Below, piece after piece: positions 31,114-38,800 of a stretch of DNA of 48,826 nucleotides. Origin of the DNA: a virus. Numbering within the stretch: the first letter of the stretch is position 1; each line of letters opens with the position of its first letter. The translations under genes were made by a program, and so were the position numbers. The notes under the pieces are model-generated. The model was given only the letters and a program-made list of their open reading frames with translations. It made no database searches and had not been told where the DNA came from. The stretch lies in IMG/VR virus record IMGVR_UViG_3300044638_001853, positions 1-48,826 of that record. The stretch is one strand, 5' to 3'.

Positions 31114-33288
31114 TTACTGCTTAGAACTAATCGTAAGATCGGTGAGCTGAGAGGTTAGCTTAAGTGCCCTAATCTTGGGCCTGCCCTGGATGGGCGAGAT
31201 GGTAAACTGTGCCCCGTACCCGCGCACGTTATTGCACCGTCCTCGTATCGACGCATCTTCCGCCACAGCCAGCTTCTCCCCCAGAAGGGTGCTAACCGAG
31301 TCAAGGGCTTCAACCGAGTCCGGGTTCTCCGTCTCAAGGCTAATGGTTGCGTCGGACTCGTTACTCTCGGAGCTTTCAAGCTGAAGCTCAAAGGAGTTGT
31401 AACGCTTGCGGTCCATTGTCCCAGCGGTGTATTGCCGGGTGGTAACGTAGGAAACAATGTCGTGCGGGGTAGCTGGAAAGCTCACCTGATTGATAATCAC
31501 GTCGTTGTCGTCATCGCGGTCATCAATGACGTGGATGCCCCCAAAAGAGTTCACGGCGTACAGCTTGTTCAAAGAATCGGCTCCAGCACGGATAAGGTTA
31601 CGCACATTCCAGTTCGGTGTGTCAACCGTATCAACAGACTCCCACCCTTGGGTCAGGAAGTTGTAAACAAGAATGGCGTTGTTTTCCGTGGAGGAACCAA
31701 TTGGAACCGAGAGGTAGTAACGGTTGTCGTGGTAGATGGCTACGGCGTTCTTGGCGTACTCTGGGTTAATCTGCTTGATGATCGGGTTAATTGATTCGGA
31801 CAGCGGAATTGATGCACCGCGCAGGTTGTATAAGTCTTCAAATGTCATGGCGTAAACGCCGTTGTCCGAAAGGAAAAGAATCTGGTTGCCCACCTGCACA
31901 ACCGACTTGCGGGCCAAGCAGCCCACTTCACGGGTAATCTCCTGCACCACAGTTGCAGCTAGGTCTCCACTGACGCCGCGTACAAGGTGGATGGTGTTCC
32001 GATTGAAGATGACGAGGTTATCCTCGGTGAAGGGCTGGATGGCCACCACGAAGTCTGCGCCGCCCGACGCAATGCGGTAGTTGGCGTAAATTTGGTCGTA
32101 GGTGTTGGTATCTAGGATGTCGGACGCAATAATCTCGTCCGTAATCCCACGGTTTGTAATCGTTGGGGAGCCAGAGCTTCCAGCCATCGTGTACAGGTAC
32201 GGCATCCACAGACGCCGCTGGTGGTAAATGGCAAACGGCGGGGCAGGCATGTGGCTAAACCCGGTGCCCGTAGAAATCCTGCGGCTGAAAATTACCTTGT
32301 TTGCGGCAAGGTCATCAACGGCAGCAAAGAAAGTAAAGCTGTTTGCGTTTGGAACCGTAGCAACAACATATCCCGCGCCATTCTCCACCAACTCAGAAGA
32401 CCCCTTGTCAATGACGTAAACACGCTCTCCAACAGTAACCCCATGCGCCGTCTCGCTGACGGTTACGAGACCGTCTGAAATTACGGTATTGCTGTTTGCA
32501 TCCAAATACGCGGGTTGCGCGTATGCGCCGTTTTCGACTAGGACAAAGGCGGGGGTTCCAGTAAGAACCCCGTTCCATTGCAAGGCAGTTAACCCATCCC
32601 GGAAGATAAAAACCTTATCAAACGCCTGAAGCATCCCAACGTCAGCCGAAATGCTTACGCCAGCGGGGTAGTCAACTTGAGTGGATGTTCCATCGGACAA
32701 CTTGATTGCGTAAGCAAACCCATTTGTGGCAATGACGATGTACTCCGTGTTGTTCGTGTTTGGATCGGAAAAGAGGCAGGAACCGTAAACAGCGTTAATC
32801 GCGTCATCCTCAAGACGGGGGGCTCCAACAACCGCTGTTCCGGCAATGCTGCCAGAAAGACCCACAACGGTAATTGTAATTTGGGTCGAGGTAACTACCG
32901 TAATCGGGCGGTTCCCGTTTGGATCGGGCGTAAGGCCAGTAATGCCAGAAATACGCGCAAGGGTAGCCGTTACAAACGGATGCGCGGTAGCAAAGTTAAT
33001 GGTAATCACATTTCCGGCTCGGCTAATCGAGCTGGCGGTCGTATTGGTATACAGATAGAACGGCAGTCGCAGCGCAGCCGTATTAGTCGTAATTGCCGTA
33101 TCAAAGTTGGTGATGCCCTTGCGGGGTTGCCATGCCCCACCAAGATCCATGCGCCCATTGGACGAGTACGCTATCTCTCCAGGCTGAAGCTGGTCTGGAC
33201 GAAGCCGCGCATTTACGCGATTAAACGCGACATCCCCCTCGTCAACCATAACGTTGTCAAGGGAACCATAGTTGCTGTACCTCGGCAT
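31114..33288 (-). CDS. Tail nozzle / tail tubular protein B-like
   Basis: This 724-residue protein is almost all beta, with repeating blade-like units: AVYGSCLFSDPNTNNTEYIV, RLWMPYLY, FLSDNGVYAMTFEDLYNLRG, AIYHDNRYYLSVPIG, VYNFLTQGWESVD and LNKLYAVNSFGGIHVIDDRD. This beta-propeller pattern, with YY-S-P and W-S-D blade motifs, is shared by nozzle proteins such as T7 gp12 and P22 gp10. It would form the distal end of the short tail tube. The length is close to T7 gp12. The upstream gene cluster of small basic proteins is separated by 40 bases. Confidence 0.75.
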   Translation of the reverse strand: MPRYSNYGSLDNVMVDEGDVAFNRVNARLRPDQLQPGEIAYSSNGRMDLGGAWQPRKGITNFDTAITTNTAALRLPFYLYTNTTASSISRAGNVITINFATAHPFVTATLARISGITGLTPDPNGNRPITVVTSTQITITVVGLSGSIAGTAVVGAPRLEDDAINAVYGSCLFSDPNTNNTEYIVIATNGFAYAIKLSDGTSTQVDYPAGVSISADVGMLQAFDKVFIFRDGLTALQWNGVLTGTPAFVLVENGAYAQPAYLDANSNTVISDGLVTVSETAHGVTVGERVYVIDKGSSELVENGAGYVVATVPNANSFTFFAAVDDLAANKVIFSRRISTGTGFSHMPAPPFAIYHQRRLWMPYLYTMAGSSGSPTITNRGITDEIIASDILDTNTYDQIYANYRIASGGADFVVAIQPFTEDNLVIFNRNTIHLVRGVSGDLAATVVQEITREVGCLARKSVVQVGNQILFLSDNGVYAMTFEDLYNLRGASIPLSESINPIIKQINPEYAKNAVAIYHDNRYYLSVPIGSSTENNAILVYNFLTQGWESVDTVDTPNWNVRNLIRAGADSLNKLYAVNSFGGIHVIDDRDDDNDVIINQVSFPATPHDIVSYVTTRQYTAGTMDRKRYNSFELQLESSESNESDATISLETENPDSVEALDSVSTLLGEKLAVAEDASIRGRCNNVRGYGAQFTISPIQGRPKIRALKLTSQLTDLTISSKQ

Positions 33289-33328
33289 GTTTTTAGTATA
33301 GCCTAAGAATTAGCTTCACCGTGGCAGA

Positions 33329-33562
33329 TTACCGATACCTCGCTGTTTTCTTGGCAATGGCTTTAGGCTGCGGAACAAACTGCTTACCAGCCTTCATCCC
33401 CTTGCGCTTGGCTCGGTTGGTTGCGCTCTTTTCAGCGGCAGTCATGGACTTCCACGCCGCGTCTGGGAGGTAGCGTTCGCCAGTTTTGAGGCTCGGTTTG
33501 CCCGAGTTGGTACGCCATGCCTGCCTAGACCAGTCTCGTAGGCTACGCTGTTGGGGTTTCAT
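33329..33562 (-). CDS. Small basic protein, DUF5872-like
   Basis: This 77-residue very basic protein (MKPQQRSLRDWSRQAWRTNS; GERYLPDAAWKSMTAAEKSA; KQFVPQPKAIAKKTARYR) resembles small phage proteins placed in DUF5872. They are probably packaged or DNA-associated. Its first 17 bases plus upstream sequence are duplicated in tandem, so a second ATGAAACCC start lies 22 bases upstream, overlapping the stop of the endonuclease VII-like gene. Confidence 0.65.
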   Translation of the reverse strand: MKPQQRSLRDWSRQAWRTNSGKPSLKTGERYLPDAAWKSMTAAEKSATNRAKRKGMKAGKQFVPQPKAIAKKTARYR

Positions 33563-33586
33563 TTAGACGCTGTTGGGGTTTCATTT
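33545..33586. repeat. Tandem 20-base repeat, period 22
   Basis: ACGCTGTTGGGGTTTCATTT occurs at 33545-33564 and exactly again at 33567-33586. The first copy contains the start codon of the DUF5872-like gene. The second lies at the stop of the endonuclease VII-like gene. It looks like a short target duplication or slippage product at the junction of the two genes. Confidence 0.95.
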
Positions 33587-34060
33587 GGACGTAGTGTGGG
33601 TTAAGGCGTTATCATCTTGGCTATTGTAGCTGCCAAAGGCTTCAAGATATTCTACTGCATTAAGTAACACCTTGGTGCTATCTTGAAACATGCCCAGTGC
33701 ACGATTGCACAGTTTACAGAGCACGCCTCTAAATTCACCTGTTGCATGGTTATGATCTATGGCGCTGTTCTCTAAAAGAATTTCCGTTTTGCAAATAGCG
33801 CAGCACCTTTCTTGCCTTTCGTATCTATCGGCAAGTTGTTCTGGTGCAATGCCATATCTAGCGCATCGTTTAGTTAACGTCCAAACGTCTTTTTCTCGAT
33901 AACCAGCAACACGATCTGGGTTTTCTTTAATCCACCCATTATGCTCTTTGTAACGACATTTCTTGCAATGACTTTTAAGCAAATGGGCCTGCTTGCCACC
34001 TCTGTTGGGATATTCTGACAGGGGTTTCTCAACTTTGCATTTTGTGCAAATTTTAGTCAT
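33581..34060 (-). CDS. Endonuclease VII-like HNH nuclease
   Basis: This 159-residue protein has two Cys clusters. The N-terminal zinc site is KICTKCKVEKPLSEYP and HCKKCRY. The endonuclease VII core is CCAICKTEILLENSAIDHNH, ATGEFRGVLCKLCNRALGMF and LNAVEYLEAFG. The DHNH and C-x2-CN motifs match T4 endonuclease VII, a Holliday-junction-resolving nuclease; many phage copies are free-standing mobile nucleases. Its start overlaps the upstream gene by four bases and its stop lies in the tandem repeat. It interrupts a run of small basic virion genes, which suggests insertion. Confidence 0.88.
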   Translation of the reverse strand: MTKICTKCKVEKPLSEYPNRGGKQAHLLKSHCKKCRYKEHNGWIKENPDRVAGYREKDVWTLTKRCARYGIAPEQLADRYERQERCCAICKTEILLENSAIDHNHATGEFRGVLCKLCNRALGMFQDSTKVLLNAVEYLEAFGSYNSQDDNALTHTTSK

Positions 34061-34242
34061 TGCTTAGGGGTAGTATAACCTCCACCACTTGCCTTATATC
34101 GTCTAGCTAAAAGTTGACTTTTTCTAGCCGACCATTGGCCGGGGCGACCGCCCTTTGATCCCGACTTGACGGCTTGGAACAGCCGCTTACGCATGGTAGG
34201 CTTCGTGTAAACGCCCGCCGAGTTGACGGTAGAGCGTTTCAC
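34057..34242 (-). CDS. Small basic phage protein
   Basis: This protein of about 61 residues starts at the GTG at 34242, which overlaps the previous stop as GTGA; a GTG at 34248 is also possible. VKRSTVNSAGVYTKPTMRKR and AVKSGSKGGRPGQWSARKSQ, ending in KASGGGYTTPKQ, match a recurrent type of small basic phage protein with a GGRPGQWSARK core. Probably virion- or DNA-associated; role unknown. Confidence 0.65.
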   Translation of the reverse strand: MKRSTVNSAGVYTKPTMRKRLFQAVKSGSKGGRPGQWSARKSQLLARRYKASGGGYTTPKQ

Positions 34243-34334
34243 TTGCACTTCTTGCGCTTGCCGCCATTCTCGTAGCGCATCTTCTGCTTAGCAGACTTGT
34301 AGTTTCCTTTGCCTTCAGTTTTACCGTATTTCAT
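34239..34334 (-). CDS. Tiny basic protein
   Basis: A 31-residue protein (MKYGKTEGKGNYKSAKQKMR, then YENGGKRKKCK) is encoded between two recognised small genes, one base from the upstream stop and coupled to the next gene by a four-base overlap. The high Lys content and tight spacing favour a real gene. Small Lys-rich proteins of this kind occur in podovirus late operons; function unknown. Confidence 0.6.
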   Translation of the reverse strand: MKYGKTEGKGNYKSAKQKMRYENGGKRKKCK

Positions 34335-34335
34335 A

Positions 34336-34584
34336 TTAACAGTTCCAAGCCTTTCGGCTCCAGTAGTTTGCGCTAAGTTTGTTGCTTGTTCCCTTAATCC
34401 CGCCAGATCTAGCGCAGTAACTTTTCTTGCGGGCAGGGATTGATTTCTTGATGGTCATGTTAGCATCACCAAACCGGACGACGCGCTCCTGACCCCCTTG
34501 GCAACCCTTCACCACAAACTTCTTGCCACCCTTAACGTCCCGTCTGGGGCTATTACAGGGCAGATTGCGGGGGTTTAGGGGCAT
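34336..34584 (-). CDS. Conserved small virion-type protein
   Basis: This 82-residue Lys/Arg-rich protein has KKFVVKGCQGGQERVVRFGD, ANMTIKKSIPARKKSYCARS and an end YWSRKAWNC. The VVRFGD-NM-IKK and ARKKS-CARSG motifs recur in small proteins of marine and freshwater phages, where they are found among virion genes. Role unknown. Upstream, 34585-34672 is non-coding, with GGGC/TTTAA-rich repeats including TTTAATGGGCG at 34620-34630, also found at 12010-12020. Confidence 0.65.
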   Translation of the reverse strand: MPLNPRNLPCNSPRRDVKGGKKFVVKGCQGGQERVVRFGDANMTIKKSIPARKKSYCARSGGIKGTSNKLSANYWSRKAWNC

Positions 34585-34672
34585 GGTAGCGGTTTGAGGA
34601 GAAAACCTCTTAAAAGGGCTTTAATGGGCGTTTAAAGGGCAACGGGCGGGTTTAGGGCTCAATGTTGGTTCC

Positions 34673-34900
34673 TTACAAATTGGCGTCTTCTTCTGGTTCC
34701 TTGCTTTCCTTCTGCCGAATCCTGTCCAAGTTGTTGGCCTGCTTGATAATCCACCAGCAGGAGACCACGCTAACCGCCAAAGACGCTACAAGCGCGAAGA
34801 TGTGCAGTACATCCGTAACCATCTGCATACTGGCAAGCGTCGTAGACCAGCTAAACAAATTAGCGGCAAGGATTTTCATTGGCTGTAAATTGTCGTTCAT
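34673..34900 (-). CDS. Holin candidate (small membrane protein)
   Basis: This 75-residue protein has one or two transmembrane segments (VTDVLHIFALVASLAVSVVS followed by CWWIIKQ) and a charged C-terminal tail (RQKESKEPEEDANL). It is coupled by a four-base overlap to a larger membrane protein. Small size, membrane span and charged end are usual for holins or antiholins. Which of the two membrane proteins forms the lethal hole cannot be told from sequence. Confidence 0.55.
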   Translation of the reverse strand: MNDNLQPMKILAANLFSWSTTLASMQMVTDVLHIFALVASLAVSVVSCWWIIKQANNLDRIRQKESKEPEEDANL

Positions 34901-35343
34901 TTGGTAGAAACGGTCTTAGGCCGTGATCCAAACCACCATGTGAGCGCAGTCGCAGCGGTAAACACCAGATCGGACACTAGGGCGGCGCGGGTCACGGGGT
35001 CCAGATTACCACGAAACGCGAGAAGCGAAATGACGACAGCAAGTGCCCATGTTAGAGCTGGGCGCGTAAACCGGCGGAACGAATCAACCACCACGGCAAG
35101 ATTTGCCGCCCAAGGTGCTGCCTGCGCCGGGATGCCCACGGAATCCTCGTTGGCCGACTGCTGTGAAGTCGTAAACGCCTTTAGCTCTTCCTCCTTGATC
35201 TTCAGCTCTGACAACGCCTTCGCCTTCAGGATGTCCACCTCGGTGTTCTTGCGGTGCGTGTAGCTCTCAAACCACTTGTCCCCAAAGCTCAGAACCTTTC
35301 CGAGAATCGTGCCGCCGAGTGCAGATGAAAGGAAGCCGAGCAT
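34897..35343 (-). CDS. Holin, 3-TM type candidate
   Basis: This 148-residue protein has a Gly-rich hydrophobic N-terminus (MLGFLSSALGGTILGKVLSF), a central charged coil (ILKAKALSELKIKEEELKAF), and two C-terminal spans (RPALTWALAVVISLLAF and LVSDLVFTAATALTWWFGSR). This layout (short N-terminal membrane segment, coil, RPALT span, WWFGSR end) is that of the 3-TM holin family known from gene-transfer-agent release and phages. It lies two bases after the beta-rich gene. GC content here already resembles Part B, so its parent phage is uncertain. Confidence 0.65.
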   Translation of the reverse strand: MLGFLSSALGGTILGKVLSFGDKWFESYTHRKNTEVDILKAKALSELKIKEEELKAFTTSQQSANEDSVGIPAQAAPWAANLAVVVDSFRRFTRPALTWALAVVISLLAFRGNLDPVTRAALVSDLVFTAATALTWWFGSRPKTVSTK

Positions 35344-35344
35344 A

Positions 35345-35875
35345 TCAACCCTTGCGCGTCGTCAAATAACGCCAGCAGAAGTAGGGGAACCAAATGATCC
35401 ACGGGATTTGCCGAATCTTCACTTTGCTGGCGATAACCTCCGGCTTGTCCGCATTCCAGCAGGTCACGCGGATGGGTGAGCCGTCCTCCGACACGCATGC
35501 CTTGATCAGCCCGCTCCGCGTCGGCTTGCGCCCCGGCGTCCAATAGTTGTCGAACTGACCCAGCTCAATCTCGGTCTGCTTCCCGCGTCCAATGGTGCAG
35601 CCAATGAACCGCCAGCCTTCGATAGACCCCTTGATCGTCGCAGCGGACACGCCTGCGCCTGACGCCAGCGAGCACGCCCGCCACTCGTAGTTCGACCCGC
35701 GCACCGCATCAACGCAGTTCTCTGTGCCAGCGGCGACTTCCTTGCCGGTAACGAGCACGTTCGTGCAGTCCGAAAACTTCAGGATGTCGTCGTAGTCCTG
35801 CGGATTCGGCGGATTCACAAAGCCCGACGTGTCGGGGTTGTCGCCGTAGTAGGATCGCCAGTTGGTGTCAGACAT
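35345..35875 (-). CDS. Putative beta-helical tail-associated protein
   Basis: This 176-residue protein starts at MSDTNWRSYYGDNPDTSGFV; its ATG overlaps the fibre stop as TGATG. Repeating short strands with Cys and Asn (DDILKFSDCTNVLVTGKEVA; GSNYEWRACSLASGAGVSAA; GWRFIGCTIGRGKQTEIELG) suggest a small right-handed beta-helix of the kind found in tail-associated proteins. The C-terminus has a hydrophobic stretch (IPWIIWFPYFCWRYL) that may be membrane-associated. A fibre chaperone, cell-wall-binding protein or lysis-linked role are all possible; I cannot choose. Confidence 0.6.
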   Translation of the reverse strand: MSDTNWRSYYGDNPDTSGFVNPPNPQDYDDILKFSDCTNVLVTGKEVAAGTENCVDAVRGSNYEWRACSLASGAGVSAATIKGSIEGWRFIGCTIGRGKQTEIELGQFDNYWTPGRKPTRSGLIKACVSEDGSPIRVTCWNADKPEVIASKVKIRQIPWIIWFPYFCWRYLTTRKG

Positions 35876-38800
35876 CAGAGTTCTGCGCTTAGGAGTGCCC
35901 ATTTTCCGGTGCCGGTGTTGACCTTCAGCATATAGGTTTGTCCCGAGGTCAGTCCCGCCGCGACGGCCGCCTGAATGAACACAGAACCCGAGTCGGTGGT
36001 GAACCCTCCGTAAATACCGACAGAGGTGAGCGCGGCGGCAGAGCCGGATGTGTCGAGCGACAGGTCGGCAGTCGCGGAGACGGTAAGCGCGGGAACGATT
36101 CGCATGGTCACCGGAATGTGGACCGGCCCATATCCGCCAGTCGTCGCGTTTGCCAAAACGTATCCCGGCAGAATGCAGGCGTTGCCCGCATCGGATCGGA
36201 AGATTCGGGCGTACCGCTGACACAAAGAAAGTTCAAACCCGTACGGTCTGCGCTCAAACTCGGTCGCGGCGTTGCCGACTTCGAGCTGGACGCCGGTGAG
36301 ATCGAAGGTCGCGGAAAGTGTAGAGATAACGCGAACAGCAGAAGTAGCGCCGATAAGGCCGGAAGCTGCCCACGCTCCAGCGGTACCTCGATAAGTTGAG
36401 CCAGAGCCGAGGTCAAAATATACGCGCAAACCGATGCCGCTATCAGTGAGCCACGTCCCGGTTGTATCTCCGGCAATGGCAATAGACTTTTGCTCCCACG
36501 TGTTCGCAACGGATATGGCGTATGTAAATGGATATCCACGGTTAAACGCACTGTTAGAAAATGCACCAGAGAATGTCCCTGTTAGAGATGACCTTACCCA
36601 AAAAGAAATTGTGACGGTCTTCGCTGTTGCTGCCCCAAACTGAAAATCTTGCAAATTATTTCCCTCTATTTGGTGCCGAAAATTATAAACCGAACCCGCA
36701 GCTGGAGACGCGTCGGCTGTCGTGGTCGTGATTCGAGTAAAGTTAGTGAATCCCTCTGGTGGTGTGCTTGTGCTTCGTTGCAGAGAGAATACGCCTGCCG
36801 CTGCTGTTCCCTGTCCGTTCCACCTATCAACACCATAAGGCTGTGCCCCAGTGGACACCGAAACGCTTGCCCCCTCGTTCCGCTGGTCAATCCGCATGTC
36901 GCCGTTGATGATGCGATTTCGGAAACCGAGACCGCCGATTACGCTCGGCGCAGAGTTCGTGAACGTGGACGCGCCTGAAGCGGAGAGCGTGGTTGCAGCC
37001 ACCGTGCTCGGGGTCGTTGCCCCCACCGTGCCGTTGATGTTGATGCTCGCGGTTCCCGTCAGATTCGTAACAACGCCAGAAGCAGGCGTGCCGAGCGCAG
37101 GCGTCACAAGCGTCGGGCTGTTGGCAAACACAAGCGCACCTGTGCCGGTCTCATCGCTGATTACTCCAGCCAGCTCGGCGGAAGTTGTCGCGGCGAGCGC
37201 ACTTAGTTTGTCTGTCGTGACCACAAGGGTCTTGCTTGCCGGGATCGTCGTCCCGTTGAGCGTCGTTGTGCTGCTGCTGCCGAGCGTGGTAAACGCGCCC
37301 GCCGCTGCCGTGCTGCCACCGATGGCCGTCGCGTCAATCGTCCCGCCGTCGATGTCCGCCGTGTCCGCCACGAGCGAATCAATGTTCGCGGTGCCGTCTA
37401 TCGCCAGATTGCGCCACTCGTGGCCCGTCACGCCGAGGTCGTAGGTGTTGTCAGCCGACGGGTTGAGGTCGGACGCTACCCGAGCGTTGAAATTGACCGT
37501 GTCCGAGTTGCTGCTGCCGAGGGTTGTGTTGTCGTTTACCGTGAGGTCGGTCGTGGTCAGCAGATTTGCATCGCTGATCGTTACGCCGGAGTTTTGCACG
37601 AGCTTGCCCGTCGTGCTGTCGAATCGCACGATTGCGTTGTCGGTCGAGGACGCAGGACCGACGACATCGCCGGTCCCAGTCACGGTATTGGTGACTGTAA
37701 AATTCGGATACGTTCCGGTCACGCTGATGCCGGTCCCAGCCGTCAGCACTACCGTTTGATCCGGCGCTGTGTTCGTTACCGTGATGCTGCCGGACGACGT
37801 AATCGGCCCACCTGTGACGCTGATCCCCGTACCTGCCGAGAGATCGACGCTGGTGACGGTGCCGGTTGGCTTCGCGACCCACTCGACGTCGGTTGCTCCA
37901 GCGTTCAGCGCAAGTATCTTCGTGCCGTTCGCCGTGTAGCTCGGGAGCAGGTTTACTCGTGCGTCGCTCGCGGTCGATGCGCCCGTGCCACCGTCAGCCA
38001 CGGCAATGTCGGTGATCCCCGTGATGCTGCCGCCGGTGATCGAGACCGATGACGAGTCCTGCGTCGCGATGGTTCCGAGCGCAAGATTGCTGCGCGACGT
38101 GGTAACGCTCGCGAGATCGGAGAGGTTATTCGCCGCCTGAAGGAAGTAGGTGTCGGCCTGAGTTGCGGCAGAGCCGAGTCCGAGATTGGTCCGAGCGGTT
38201 GAATTCGAGACGAGATCCGAAAGGTTCGACGCTTTCGCGAGCTTGTCCCCGTCCAGCTCGTTAATCGCTGCCTGCACTTCGGTCGCGACGATATCACCAG
38301 CCGGGACGTTCGTGATGTTGCTCGCCGTGTAATCACCGTTCGTCGCGGTGACCGTGCCCGTGCGACCGAACACAGATGCGACGTTGTCGGTGTTGTCCAC
38401 CTTTGACCAGCCATCGGCTCCGCCCGAGATGATCCAGTCACCGATTGCGAATGTGATCGTCGCAAACGTGCCGCCCGTGCTGACGATGTAGAAGTCACCG
38501 AGAGTCGAACTCGCCGGAGGATCGGCAAGCGTCGGCGTATTAGTCGCCGCGTTCCACGTCCCCTTGTAGCTGACTTGACCGATGATCGAGTCGGGAAGCT
38601 GGCTTGTCGGAATCTTGCCGCCGCTGTCGAGAGTCGCCACGCCGGAGTTCGCGCCCTTTTCGGTCGCCGGAATCTTTGCCGCGAGATCGGTCGTCAGGTT
38701 TGTGACCTGCGACTGTGCGATCAGGATGTTTGGCGCGGTGATCGACGTGACGCGGCCCTTCGAGTCTACCGTGACCACGACGGAACTCGACGCGCTGCCG

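Noticed and set aside
1-36423. Simple direct terminal repeat of one phage genome
   Set aside because: Terminal repeats of a single genome are identical, whereas these copies differ at about 6% of sites, mainly at third codon positions.
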